From Streptomyces malaysiensis subsp. samsunensis (GTDB lineage: Bacteria; Actinomycetota; Actinomycetes; Streptomycetales; Streptomycetaceae), in assembly GCF_024519315.1 (NCBI RefSeq), contig NZ_JANIIC010000013.1, positions 1 through 64,000 of the forward strand: a stretch of DNA of 64,000 nucleotides. The letters run 5' to 3'. Shown one piece after another: positions 1-9,233 of the stretch. The position numbers and the translations under genes are program-made. Under the pieces are notes generated by a model that was not told the origin of the DNA, did not search any database, and saw only the letters and a list, made by a program, of their open reading frames with translations. Position 1 is the stretch's first letter; every line of letters begins with the position of its first letter.

Positions 1-17
1 GGGCCCGACACGGGCTG

Positions 18-53
18 GCCTCGGGGGGTGCCACCGTGCCCCCCCCCGGGGCC
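18..53. terminator. GC-rich inverted repeat, possible terminator
   Basis: A run GGCCTCGGGGGG is followed ten bases later by a C-run ending CCGGGGCC, giving an imperfect strong stem. It lies upstream of the amidase gene and could end a transcript entering from the left edge. No T-run follows, as is common in high-GC actinomycetes. Function is inferred from structure alone. Confidence 0.35.
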
Positions 54-140
54 GACTCGCCATCTCTCGGCGTCCGCCGCCTGAGTGGCACCGCGGCCCC
101 TCGCCACTAAGGTCATCTTCAAGCGGCATACGGAGGGCGG

Positions 141-1556
141 ATGAAGGTGGACAGGTCCTTCTACCGGGACGCGACCGAGCTGGCCGAGCTGATCCGGACA
201 CGGCAGATGTCGTCGGTCGAGGTGGTGCGGGCGCATCTGGACCGGATCGACGAGGTCGACCCACGGCTCAACGCGATGGTGACGGTGCTCGCCGAGCAGG
301 CGCTCGCCGCGGCACGCGCCGCTGATGAGTCGGTCGCGGCCGGTGCCCCGCTCGGGCCTCTGCACGGTGTGCCCTTCACAGTCAAGGACGCGCTGGATGT
401 CGCGGGCGTCGTGACCACACGTGGCTCCACACTGTTCCGCGATCATGTCGCGACGGCGGACGCGACCGCGGTGGCGCGGCTTCGGGCGGCCGGTGCCATT
501 CCGCTGGCCAAGACGAACCTGCCCGAGTTCTCCTACTGGACCGAAACCGACAACCTGCTCGTCGGCCGGTGCGACAACCCCTGGGATGACGAGCGAACAC
601 CCGGCGGTTCCAGCGGCGGTGAGTCGGCCGCGATCGCCGCCGGGATGTCACCGCTGGGGCTGGGCAGCGATGTCGCCATCTCGGTGCGGGGCCCGGCGCA
701 TGACACGGGGATCGTCGCCCTGAAGGCGACCCGGGGCAGAATCCCGATTACCGGACACTGGCCCGAAGTTCCCCGTCGTTACTGGCATGTCGGTCCGATG
801 GCGCGCAGTGTGCGGGACATCGCGACCACGTTGCGCGTTCTTTCCGGACCCGATGGCGCGGATGGTGAGGTGCGGCACGCACCACCCCACACCGACCCCC
901 CGAAGGAGATGGCCGGGCTGCGTGTCGGCCGGCTGATCGAGCCCGGATTCGGTCCGGTGGACGCTGAAGTGGCGGCCACGGTCTCGGCCGCGGCCGACGC
1001 ACTGCGCGACATCGGCTGCACCGTCGAACCGGCTCCCCTGGAAACGCTGGAGACGATCGACGGGACCGAGCTGAGCGCCACCCTGTTCACCGCGGAGACG
1101 GTGCCGTACTTCCGGCATGCGGCCGCCGGCCGCGAGTCCGAGTTGCACACCGTCATCCAGCGCACGCTCACCGCTCCGGAAGTGGCGCTGGACGACTACA
1201 TCGCCGCGCAACAACGGGTCGAGGAGCTCAGTTCGCTGTTCGCCGAGTACTTCGAGCGCTATGACGCGCTGCTGTGCCCGGTATGCCCCGTACCGGCCCA
1301 GCCCCATGCGCGGCCGACGTTCCCTGTCGGGGACAAGACGGTACCGGCGCGCGGCATCATGCGCGCCACCGTGCCGTTCAACCTCACCGGTCTGCCCGCG
1401 CTGTCGCTGCCGTTCGGGGCGAGCAGCGACAACCTGCCGATCGGCGTCCAGCTCATCTCCCGCTGGTTCGACGAGACGACCGTCCTGCGTCTGGGCGCGG
1501 CACTGGAGTCGGTCAGCCCCGTCCGCCACCGCTCCCCCGACCTCGCCGGCCGCTGA
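141..1556 (+). CDS. Amidase signature family hydrolase
   Basis: Predicted 471-residue cytosolic amidohydrolase that cleaves a carboxamide to acid and ammonia. The Ser-cisSer-Lys triad of the amidase signature family is visible: Lys82 in VPFTVKD, Ser157 in the GGSSGG loop, and a nucleophile candidate Ser181, 24 residues further on as in FAAH-type enzymes. The usual GGS around the nucleophile is AIS here, which is unusual. Length matches the family (450-500). The ATG start follows a CGGAGGG site 4 bases upstream. Substrate is unknown. The next gene rightwards is convergent and decayed, so this is probably a single-gene unit. Confidence 0.85.
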   Translation: MKVDRSFYRDATELAELIRTRQMSSVEVVRAHLDRIDEVDPRLNAMVTVLAEQALAAARAADESVAAGAPLGPLHGVPFTVKDALDVAGVVTTRGSTLFRDHVATADATAVARLRAAGAIPLAKTNLPEFSYWTETDNLLVGRCDNPWDDERTPGGSSGGESAAIAAGMSPLGLGSDVAISVRGPAHDTGIVALKATRGRIPITGHWPEVPRRYWHVGPMARSVRDIATTLRVLSGPDGADGEVRHAPPHTDPPKEMAGLRVGRLIEPGFGPVDAEVAATVSAAADALRDIGCTVEPAPLETLETIDGTELSATLFTAETVPYFRHAAAGRESELHTVIQRTLTAPEVALDDYIAAQQRVEELSSLFAEYFERYDALLCPVCPVPAQPHARPTFPVGDKTVPARGIMRATVPFNLTGLPALSLPFGASSDNLPIGVQLISRWFDETTVLRLGAALESVSPVRHRSPDLAGR

Positions 1557-1693
1557 CCCGTCACACGACGTCCGGGCCGCGACCTTACGCCACGACCGCC
1601 GGTATCGGGGGCGGCGGCTCGTGGGTACCGCCGACGCGATGAGTACGTCCAGGCGCTGATCCGGCGGGTATGGCGGAGCCCTGTCCCGGCCGG

Positions 1694-2893
1694 TCACCAG
1701 CCGCTGACGCGGTTCCAGACGGCGTGGACGGCGGGTGCGTCCGTCGCCGTCCGGCTGCTGTCGATGACGTGGTAGCCGCGGTGCTGTGCGGCGGTGGCGC
1801 AGGCGTGGTTGGGCAGGACGCGCAGACGGGTGCCGACGGGCAGGTCGGGCAGGACGGCGCCGTCGCGGGCGGTGAGGGTACCGTGCTCCTGGCTCGCGGC
1901 GCTCATGACCAGGCCGGGGATCAGATCTCCCGCCAGGTCGGTGACCAGGCCGTATCCCTGGTCCTGGGGCTGGGCCGCCGTACCGCGGTCGCGGGACATC
2001 GCCATCCAGCCGCCGTCGGTGACGATCCAGCCGTACTCGGGGCGATGTCCGATGACGGTGACGACGACCGACAGCGCGAGGTCGTCGACCCGGCACACCC
2101 CGAGACCGGCCATGACCAGGTCGAAGAAGACGTAGTTGCCGGCGCGCAGTTCGGTGACACCGGTGAGGTCCTCGGCGGCGTGCGCGGTGGGCGTCGAACC
2201 GACGCTGACGGTCGCCACGGGCAGACCCGCGGCACGCAGCTTCTCGGCGGCGGCGACGGCGGTGTCGCGTTCGTTCTCCGCCGCCAGCCGCCGCTCCTCC
2301 ACGGAGTGGGCGAAATAGGACTCGCCCGCGTGCGTCAGCACACCGTCCAGGCATCCGGCCTCGTGGAGGGTGCGACCGATGTCGACGAGTGCGGGGGCGT
2401 CGGTCTTGAGACCGCCGCGGTGGCCGTCGCAGTCGATCTCGATCTGGGCGGGAACGCTGACACCGGCCCGGTGGGAGGCTTCCGCCACGAAAGCCGCCTG
2501 CTCGGCGCTGTCCAGCAGGACGCGGAGGGTGACACCTCGGCCCAACAGGGCGATCACACGCGGGAGTTTATGCGGGGCGATGCCGACGGCGTAGGTGATG
2601 TCGGTGTAGCCGCCGTCGGCGAACGCCTCGGCCTCGGCGAGCGTGGAGACGGTGACGGGGTTGGGGGCGCCGCCGTGCATAAGGGCGGCGACATCGAGGC
2701 TCTTGGCCGTCGGGTGCGCCGGTAGCCGTAGGCGAGAGATGCCATTCCTCCCCGGCGTGAACGCCCGGAGTTCCTCGCAAGAATCAGGCTGAAGATCCTC
2801 GGGGTCCTCTTCCCAGAAGGTCGGGAAGCCCGGGTTGGGGGGTCTGATGTGGGGACATCGCTGGCTCCCTGGGGCAGGCGAGCGGCGGCACAA
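1694..2893 (-). pseudogene. D-threonine aldolase / D-serine dehydratase-like PLP protein, N-terminus decayed
   Basis: The C-terminal ~345 residues read as an alanine-racemase-fold PLP enzyme of the D-threonine aldolase / eukaryotic-type D-serine dehydratase family: a VSTLAEAEAFADGGYTDI strand, EIDCDGHRGG, and the metal-site motif PNHACATA near the end. The front is wrong. The family opens with a strand leading to RPHxKTxK, whose first Lys binds PLP; here the matching stretch reads LRLPAHPTAKS, so that Lys is replaced by Pro and about 60 upstream residues look unrelated. No good ribosome binding site or start fits. Most likely a decaying gene; a diverged paralogue without PLP chemistry is the alternative. 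Confidence 0.7.
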
Positions 2894-3013
2894 CGGGCCG
2901 CCGGCGTGGTGTCGGTCACCGCTGGCCTGAAACCATCACCCAGGGCGTACCGCGCCCGAAAGCCTCAGCAGCGCGACAACTTGCGCTCCTGAGACCGAAG
3001 AAATCTGGCCCTC

Positions 3014-4012
3014 TCAACGGGTGGCGAGCTTGTCCGTACCGTGGTGTTCGCGCCTGGGCGGTCGCCTGCCCGTGGAGGTTCGCAGGACGTCGACCAGGGC
3101 GGCCACGGTCGGCCGGTGTTCGGCGAAGGAGCGGAACACCACCACGATGTGGCGCTCCATCGTCTCGCGCAGTTCCAGGACATCGAGGCGGGAGGGGCGC
3201 AGCCGGAGCATCAGATCCGTCACCACGCTGACCCCGACGCCTGCCTCGACCAGGGCCAGGGTGGCTGCCGTGTCCGTCACTTCATGCGCGACCTGCGGTT
3301 CGAAACCGGCCCGACGGCAGGCGGTGAGGACGGCGCGGCCGTAGTAGCTGCGGACCGACGGCAGGATCCAGCCCAGTTCCCTGGTGTCGGCGAGCGAGAC
3401 CTTCCGCGGGCCGGCCCGGCCGGACGTATCAGACGTGCCGGATGTGCGGGATGTATCGGCCCGACCGGGCATCGCTCCGGTGGGGACCGCGAGCGAGAAG
3501 CGTTCCCTGGACAGCTCCATCACCCGCAGGGACGGATCCCTCGGGATGGGCACGTCCGGGTAGTCCAGGCCCAGTGCCAGGTCCACCGTGCCACCGGCGA
3601 CCGCGTCGTACACCTCGTCCACGTCCATGTCCCGGCTGCGCACGGTCACGCCCGGATGCCTCTCGCGCACCTGGCGCAGGGCCGGGGGCAGGATCTCGGC
3701 GGCGGCCGTGGCGAAGAGCCCGACCCGCAGCGTGCCGGAGATCTCGTTCCGGGTGCGCTCCAGCGCTTCCACGGCCTCGGCCTCCGTGGTGAGGATGCGC
3801 TCGGCGTGCAGGGCCAGTGTCGCCCCGGCGTCGGTGAGTTCCACGCGGCGTCCCACCCGCCTCAGCAGTCGCATGCCGGTGGCCTTCTCCAGCGCGGTGA
3901 TCTGCTGTGAGACCCCACCGGGGGTGTATCCCAGGGCGTCCGCGACCGCGGTGATGGTGCCGCGTCTGGTCAGTTCCACCAGTGAGCGCAGCTGTGCACT
4001 CGTCCAGTCCAT
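3014..4012 (-). CDS. LysR-family transcriptional regulator
   Basis: 332-residue LysR regulator. An N-terminal winged helix-turn-helix (residues 1-60, AVADALGYTPGGVSQQITALEK) is followed by a two-lobed effector domain. A low-complexity Ser/Thr/Gly/Arg insert (SRTSGTSDTSGRAG, near residue 210) sits in the effector domain and is unusual. It is transcribed divergently from the lysine/pipecolate-type operon that starts at 4186, so it is inferred to control that operon and itself. The ATG start overlaps a small palindrome at 4014-4024. Effector is unknown; an amino acid or imino acid is likely from context. Confidence 0.85.
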   Translation of the reverse strand: MDWTSAQLRSLVELTRRGTITAVADALGYTPGGVSQQITALEKATGMRLLRRVGRRVELTDAGATLALHAERILTTEAEAVEALERTRNEISGTLRVGLFATAAAEILPPALRQVRERHPGVTVRSRDMDVDEVYDAVAGGTVDLALGLDYPDVPIPRDPSLRVMELSRERFSLAVPTGAMPGRADTSRTSGTSDTSGRAGPRKVSLADTRELGWILPSVRSYYGRAVLTACRRAGFEPQVAHEVTDTAATLALVEAGVGVSVVTDLMLRLRPSRLDVLELRETMERHIVVVFRSFAEHRPTVAALVDVLRTSTGRRPPRREHHGTDKLATR

Positions 4013-4013
4013 A

Positions 4014-4024
4014 TAGGAATCCTA
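4014..4024. promoter_or_regulatory. Palindrome TAGGAATCCTA in the LysR/oxidase divergent gap
   Basis: An 11-base perfect inverted repeat (TAGGA-A-TCCTA) lies two bases upstream of the LysR start codon, in an AT-richer patch. Its position suits autoregulation. LysR proteins usually bind T-N11-A boxes, so this may be only part of the operator. Confidence 0.4.
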
Positions 4025-4185
4025 AAAGATCAGGAGCATGAAGCCTTGATGGACGTCAACGGTCGGTTTGCTGCACGATGACGCGGAGATAGCTGATCGG
4101 CATCGCTCTGTCCTGACAGCCCCGCCGCCCCCGGAAACGGACCCGTCTTCGTCCGGTGGGGCGACCCCTGGAAGGGAGTGGTCTG

Positions 4186-5358
4186 TTGTCCTCCTCCGCC
4201 TTCCCCACCGTTCCGGCCTCGGCCGATGTCGTGATCATCGGCGGCGGTGTGATGGGTGCGAGCATCGCCTTCCACCTCGCCGAGGCCGGGGTGACGAACA
4301 TCGTCGTCGTCGAGCGCGGCGACCTCGGCCGCGGCAGTTCGGGCAAGCCGATCGGCGGCGTACGCGCCCAGTTCTCCGATCCGCTCAACATCGAGCTGGG
4401 CAGCCGCAGTCTGCGTGCCTTCGAGGAGTTCCCGCACCGGCCCGGCGCCGACATCCGGCTCGACACCGTCGGCTATCTCTTCCTGCTCGACAGCGAACGG
4501 CAGGCGAGCGACTTCGCGGCCGGTGTCGGGCTCCAGAACAGCCTGGACGTGCCGAGCCGCATGATCGGCCCCGAACACGCGCAGCGGCTGTGCCCCTATC
4601 TCAGCACCGACGGTCTCGTGGCCGCCGCGTACTCCCCGGCCGACGGGCACGCCCGCCCCGGGCTGGTGGTCCAGGGGTACGCGGCGGCCGCGGCCCGGGC
4701 GGGGGTCACCATCGCCACCCGTACCGCGGTCCGCGGCATGGACACGGCCGGGGACCGTGTCGTCGGTGTGCACACCAGCCACGGGCGCATCGCGTGCTCC
4801 GCCGTGATCTGCGCGGCGGGGGCCTGGTCGGCGCGGATCGGCGACATGGCCGGCGTCCACCTCCCGGTCCGGCCGGTGAAGCGGCAATTGGCGTTCACCG
4901 CGCCGCTCGCGCCGCCCGCCCCGCGCATCCCGTTCACCATCGACTTCTCCTCGACCGCCTACTTCCACAACAGCGACGACGGGCTGCTGCTCGGGCTGGC
5001 CGACCCCGGCCAGGCGGAGGGCTTCGACACCACCTGGACCCCGGAGTGGCTGGAGCTGTTCCGCACCGTCGCCCGCCACCGCGCCCCGGCCCTGGCCGAT
5101 ATGGAGACCGCCGGTGGCTGGGCGGGCCTGTACGAGGTCACACCGGACCACAACGCGCTGATCGGCCGCTCCGGTGAGCTGCCCAACTTCCTGTACGCCG
5201 CCGGGTTCTCCGGTCATGGCTTCCTCCAGGCGCCCGCGGTCGGGGAGGTCGTACGCGATCTGTACCTGGAGCGCGAGCCGTTCACCGATGTCTCCCCGCT
5301 CAGCGCCGACCGGTTCCACCGGGGCGCCGAGATCCGCCCCGAAGCCCATGTGGTGTGA
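4186..5358 (+). CDS. FAD-dependent amine/imino-acid oxidoreductase (DAO superfamily)
   Basis: 390-residue flavoprotein of the glycine/D-amino-acid oxidase fold. Residues 14-24 (DVVIIGGGVMG) form the Rossmann FAD-binding loop, followed by the Glu-ending second strand (VVVERG) and a C-terminal GFSGHGFLQAPAVGE segment typical of DadA/SoxB-like enzymes. I chose the TTG at 4186 because GAAGGGAG lies 7 bases upstream; a GTG at 4156 would add ten unconserved residues. It is first in an operon with 2-oxoadipate dioxygenase and an AmaB-like dehydrogenase, so the inferred role is oxidation of pipecolate, a job done by AmaA in Pseudomonas. Sarcosine- or D-amino-acid oxidase activity is the alternative. 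Confidence 0.8.
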   Translation: MSSSAFPTVPASADVVIIGGGVMGASIAFHLAEAGVTNIVVVERGDLGRGSSGKPIGGVRAQFSDPLNIELGSRSLRAFEEFPHRPGADIRLDTVGYLFLLDSERQASDFAAGVGLQNSLDVPSRMIGPEHAQRLCPYLSTDGLVAAAYSPADGHARPGLVVQGYAAAAARAGVTIATRTAVRGMDTAGDRVVGVHTSHGRIACSAVICAAGAWSARIGDMAGVHLPVRPVKRQLAFTAPLAPPAPRIPFTIDFSSTAYFHNSDDGLLLGLADPGQAEGFDTTWTPEWLELFRTVARHRAPALADMETAGGWAGLYEVTPDHNALIGRSGELPNFLYAAGFSGHGFLQAPAVGEVVRDLYLEREPFTDVSPLSADRFHRGAEIRPEAHVV

Positions 5359-5387
5359 ACCGTGGATCCCGATCGAAAGGCCCAACC

Positions 5388-6785
5388 ATGTCAAGGATCA
5401 GTCAGTGGGAGCTGAGGGCCGCCTTCGCGGCGCGGCTGTCGGAGATGTACGGACGGGAGGTGCCCGCCTACACCACGCTCGTGGACGTCTCACGCGAGGT
5501 CAACGAGGACGTCCTGCGCGCACGGGGAGCCTCCGCCGAACGCCTCGGGTCCATCAGCCGAGTGACCGCCGAGCGCCACGGGGCCATCCGCGTCGGCACC
5601 CCGCGCGAACTGCGCCACGTCGCCCGCGTCTTCGCCGCCCTCGGTATGCACCCGGTCGGCTTCTACGATCTGCGGGAGGCCGCGGCCAGCGCTGTCCCCG
5701 TGATCTCCACCGCCTTCCGCCCGGTCGACCGCGAGGAGCTGGCGCGCAACCCCTTCCGGGTGTTCACCTCCCTCCTCACCCCGGCAGACCCCCGCTTCTT
5801 CGACGCCGACCTGCGCTCGCGCCTGGAAGCCTTCCTCGCGGACCGCGAGCTCTTTCCGCCCGAGCTGCTCACGCTGGCCGACCGTGCCACCGCCGAGCGG
5901 GAGCTGCCCCAGCAGGAGGCCGAGCGGTTCCTGCACCTCGCCGTGCGGGCGTTCGAACTGTCCGCGGAGCCGGTCGACAAGGCGTGGTACGAAACGCTGG
6001 AGCGGATCTCCGCCGTCGCCGCGGACATCGGCGGGGTGCGCAGCACCCATATCAACCACCTCACCCCGCGCGTCCTCGACATCGACGAGCTGTACCGGCG
6101 CATGACCGACCGCGGTATAGAGATGATCGACACCATCCAGGGCCCACCGGCCTGGCAGGGCCCCGACGTCCTGCTGCGCCAGACCTCCTTCCGGGCCCTG
6201 GCCGAATCCCGTGCGATGCGCACCCCGGACGGCAGCGTCATCAGCGGCGCCCTGAGGGTCCGGTTCGGTGAGGTCGAAGCGCGTGGCATCGCCCTCACCC
6301 GCGAGGGCCGCGCCCTCTACGACGAACTCCTCGGCCACATCGACGAGCGGACGGCCGAGAACCCCTCGCAACCCCGCGGTGAGATCGCGCGCGCGGTGTG
6401 GGAGCGCCACATGCCCGGCAGCGAACACGCACTCGCCGCCAAGGGCCTGGCCCACTTCACCTACCACCTCCGCCCGGACCGGCCCCGCGACGGCAGCCGG
6501 CCTCCCGCCGGGGTGGGCGAACTGCTGCGGCAGGGCTGGGTGCGCGCCGAGCCCATCGTCTACGAGGACTTCCTGCCCCGTTCCGCCGCCGGCATCTTCC
6601 AGTCCAACCTCAGCGGCCAGGGCACCCGCCACCACGACCAGCAGGGCACCGCCTACGACGCCGACTGGCTCTCCGGCGCCATCGGCCGCGACGTCCTGGA
6701 CCCCTTCGCCCTCTACGAACGGCAGCAGAACGAGTCCCTCGCACCTGTCGCCCGGGAGCTGGGCCTCACCGGCGCCCTCAGCTGA
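5388..6785 (+). CDS. hglS: 2-oxoadipate dioxygenase/decarboxylase (HglS, DUF1338)
   Basis: 465-residue protein of the DUF1338 family. HglS of Pseudomonas is a non-haem iron enzyme with a VOC-like fold that turns 2-oxoadipate into D-2-hydroxyglutarate and CO2. Visible family features are the long helical N-terminus, the LRHVARVFAALGMHPVGFYDL segment, the metal-site region THINHLTPRVLDID, and the YEDFLPRSAAGIF segment near the C-terminus. The ATG at 5388 has GAAAGG upstream; the 29-base gap to the previous stop indicates an operon. It supplies the step linking 2-aminoadipate catabolism to the TCA cycle, which strongly supports a lysine/pipecolate assignment for the operon. Confidence 0.88.
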   Translation: MSRISQWELRAAFAARLSEMYGREVPAYTTLVDVSREVNEDVLRARGASAERLGSISRVTAERHGAIRVGTPRELRHVARVFAALGMHPVGFYDLREAAASAVPVISTAFRPVDREELARNPFRVFTSLLTPADPRFFDADLRSRLEAFLADRELFPPELLTLADRATAERELPQQEAERFLHLAVRAFELSAEPVDKAWYETLERISAVAADIGGVRSTHINHLTPRVLDIDELYRRMTDRGIEMIDTIQGPPAWQGPDVLLRQTSFRALAESRAMRTPDGSVISGALRVRFGEVEARGIALTREGRALYDELLGHIDERTAENPSQPRGEIARAVWERHMPGSEHALAAKGLAHFTYHLRPDRPRDGSRPPAGVGELLRQGWVRAEPIVYEDFLPRSAAGIFQSNLSGQGTRHHDQQGTAYDADWLSGAIGRDVLDPFALYERQQNESLAPVARELGLTGALS

Positions 6786-6815
6786 CCCATCGCCCCCTCA
6801 CTCCGGAGGACCGCC

Positions 6816-8345
6816 ATGACCAGCACCGCACTGCCCACGACGGACGACCTGCGCGCCCGCGCCCGCGCCGCCCTCGGGAACATCGGCGTCGACGTGGCCG
6901 AGGGCGGCGGCTTCCCCGCCCGTACGCCCCTCACCGGCGAGCACCTCTTCGGGCTGACGGCCGCCACCGAAGCCGACACCGAAGACGCCGTCGCGGCCTC
7001 ATGTGCGGCCTTCGTCATCTGGCGCACCACGCCCGCGCCGCGCCGCGGTGAACTCGTGCGCCGCCTCGGTGAGCTGCTGCGCGAGCACAAGGGCGATCTG
7101 GCCGACCTCGTCACCATCGAAGCGGGCAAGATCCGCTCCGAGGCGCTCGGCGAGATCCAGGAGATGATCGACATCTGCCACTTCGCGGTGGGCCTGTCCC
7201 GGCAGCTGTACGGCCGCACGATCGCCTCCGAACGCCCCGGCCACCGGCTGGCCGAGACCTGGCACCCCCTCGGCGTGGTCGCGGTGATCTCCGCCTTCAA
7301 CTTCCCCGCCGCCGTGTGGTCGTGGAACACCGCCGTCGCCCTCGTCTGCGGCGACACCGTGATCTGGAAGCCGTCCGAACTCACCCCACTGATCTCCCTG
7401 GCCTGCGACCATCTGCTCGCCCGGGCCGCCGAGGAGGTCGGCGCGCCCCGCGATGTGCACCGTCTCCTGCTCGGCGACCGCGCGGTCGGTGAGCGGCTCG
7501 TCGACGACCGGCGTATCGCCCTCGTCAGCGCGACCGGCTCCACCCGCATGGGCCGCGAGGTCGGCCCCCGCGTCGCGGCCCGCTTCGGCCGCAGCCTGCT
7601 GGAACTCGGCGGGAACAACGCGGCGATCGTCACCCCGTCCGCCGATCTGGACCTCGCCGTTCAGGGCATCGTCTTCGCCGCTGCCGGCACCGCGGGCCAG
7701 CGCTGTACGACGCTGCGCCGCCTGATCGTCCACCGCGATATCGCCGACACCCTCATCGAGCGGCTCACCGCCGCCTACGAGAGGCTCCCCATCGGCAATC
7801 CGTTCGACGACACCACACTGGTCGGCCCGCTCATCTCCACCACGGCCCTCGACACCATGCACGGCGCGCTCGCCCGCGTACGGGCGCAGGGCGGCAAGAT
7901 CCTGGCCGGTGGAAACCGGCGTCTTGCCGAGGCCGCGCCCGCGGCGGCCTACACCGAACCGGTCCTCGTCCACGTCGGCGAACAGACCGACGTCGTACGG
8001 GAGGAGACCTTCGCGCCGATCCTGTACGTCCTCGCCTACGACACCCTCGACGAGGCGATCGCGCTGCACAACGACGTGCCCCAGGGCCTGTCGTCCAGCA
8101 TCTTCACCCGCGACCAGCGGGAAGCCGAGGTCTTCCTGTCCGCCGCGGGCTCCGACTGCGGTATCGCCAACGTCAACATCGGCACCTCGGGAGCCGAAAT
8201 CGGCGGTGCCTTCGGCGGCGAGAAGGACACCGGCGGCGGCCGGGAGTCGGGCTCCGACGCCTGGAAGTCGTATATGCGCTCGGCCACCAACACCATCAAC
8301 TACTCCACCGGACTCCCCCTCGCCCAGGGCGTCAGCTTCCTCTGA
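6816..8345 (+). CDS. amaB: L-aminoadipate-semialdehyde (piperideine-6-carboxylate) dehydrogenase, ALDH7 type
   Basis: 509-residue aldehyde dehydrogenase closest in pattern to AmaB/Pcd and antiquitin. The catalytic Cys297 is in GQRCTTLRR, the general base Glu264 in LELGGNN, and the oxyanion Asn162 in FNFP; FGGEKDTGGGRESGSD near the C-terminus is typical of the ALDH7 group. It oxidises 2-aminoadipate semialdehyde, in equilibrium with piperideine-6-carboxylate, to 2-aminoadipate with NAD(P)+. The gap to hglS is 30 bases and CGGAGGA precedes the ATG. Between this enzyme and HglS one aminotransferase step is needed and is not encoded here. Confidence 0.88.
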   Translation: MTSTALPTTDDLRARARAALGNIGVDVAEGGGFPARTPLTGEHLFGLTAATEADTEDAVAASCAAFVIWRTTPAPRRGELVRRLGELLREHKGDLADLVTIEAGKIRSEALGEIQEMIDICHFAVGLSRQLYGRTIASERPGHRLAETWHPLGVVAVISAFNFPAAVWSWNTAVALVCGDTVIWKPSELTPLISLACDHLLARAAEEVGAPRDVHRLLLGDRAVGERLVDDRRIALVSATGSTRMGREVGPRVAARFGRSLLELGGNNAAIVTPSADLDLAVQGIVFAAAGTAGQRCTTLRRLIVHRDIADTLIERLTAAYERLPIGNPFDDTTLVGPLISTTALDTMHGALARVRAQGGKILAGGNRRLAEAAPAAAYTEPVLVHVGEQTDVVREETFAPILYVLAYDTLDEAIALHNDVPQGLSSSIFTRDQREAEVFLSAAGSDCGIANVNIGTSGAEIGGAFGGEKDTGGGRESGSDAWKSYMRSATNTINYSTGLPLAQGVSFL

Positions 8346-8390
8346 TCGCGCCCTTCGCACGGGAGCGCGGGGCATTCGCATGGGAACGCG

Positions 8391-8435
8391 GGGCAGCGGC
8401 CCGTCCTCTCCCCCTCGGAGGACGGGCCGCTGCCC
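8391..8435. terminator. Bidirectional terminator, 18-bp perfect stem
   Basis: Arms 8391-8408 and 8418-8435 are perfectly complementary (18 bp, starting GGGCAGCGGCCCGTCC) with a 9-base loop. It sits between the convergent aldehyde dehydrogenase and secreted-protein genes, the expected place for a shared terminator. Confidence 0.85.
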
Positions 8436-8483
8436 GTGGTGTCGCGTCCCGCTCAGCCCCGGCTCAGCGGACTCGGGCCCGGT

Positions 8484-8921
8484 TCACCAGATCTCGTGCC
8501 AGCCGGAGCCGCACTTGTCGAGGTACCAGTGGCCCGAGCCCCCCGAGTGGCCGATGCACTCCTGAACCTTGATGCTGCGGACGGACGAGGCGAAGTTGTA
8601 TCCGCCCGCCGAGCCGATCGACTTGGAGCTCCCGGTCACGTCGTACTCGTACCGGCTGCCGCCGTCGGCGTACTTCGCGGAGATCTGGAGGATCGCGTAC
8701 TTGCCGTCCGTCTTGGTGTCCTTCAGGGTGCCGGTGAGCTGCACCCGGCCATCTCCCCGCGTGTAGACCTTCCCCGAGGCGTGGGCGCCGGCGACGTCGG
8801 AGGCGTAGCCCTTGGCCGTCCAGCCGCTCTGCACGGAGGCGGAGGCAGGGGCGGCGGCAGCGACGCCGCCGCCCAGAACGGCGGCCGCGGCCACCAGGGC
8901 CATGCGCTGACGAGCGTTCAT
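8484..8921 (-). CDS. Small secreted protein of unknown function
   Basis: 145 residues. A clear Sec signal peptide (MNARQRMALVAAAAVLGGG, cleavage probably after the ASA near residue 29) is followed by a ~115-residue Gly/Ser/Tyr-rich domain with one Cys pair (IKVQECIGHS and YLDKCGSGW) likely to form a disulfide. The repeated alternation of charged and small residues suggests an all-beta fold. I do not recognise a named family; similar small secreted proteins are common in Streptomyces. The ATG at 8921 has GGAAGGAA upstream; a longer reading from 9032 has no signal peptide at its start and is less likely. Confidence 0.7.
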   Translation of the reverse strand: MNARQRMALVAAAAVLGGGVAAAAPASASVQSGWTAKGYASDVAGAHASGKVYTRGDGRVQLTGTLKDTKTDGKYAILQISAKYADGGSRYEYDVTGSSKSIGSAGGYNFASSVRSIKVQECIGHSGGSGHWYLDKCGSGWHEIW

Positions 8922-9233
8922 GGTTGGTTCCTTCCCCGTTGTGGTGAGGGCGGCGCGGGGTGGACCGCGCCGCCCGACTTGCGATACCGAGACTGCGGGC
9001 CCGCCCCGGTCAGCCGCCAGAACCCGCGGCACATTGAGGAGTTCGCGGGACGTCCCACGCGCTGAGCTGCGCGGACGTCACCCCCGGGGACGCCCTACCG
9101 GGACGCGGCGGGCCGGACCGGCGGCGGTCGGCTGAGCGAGAGGGTGCCGCGAGGCCGGTCACGGAGAGCCAAGGGGCCGTAAAGCGGCGTACCAGAACGC
9201 GCGGGAGGCGGATAATTCGGGCCTCGGGACTCA

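Noticed and set aside
648-2354. Long minus-strand reading frame across the amidase and PLP-protein region
   Set aside because: Arg/Pro-rich composition and no family motif; it is the antisense shadow expected in very high-GC coding DNA.
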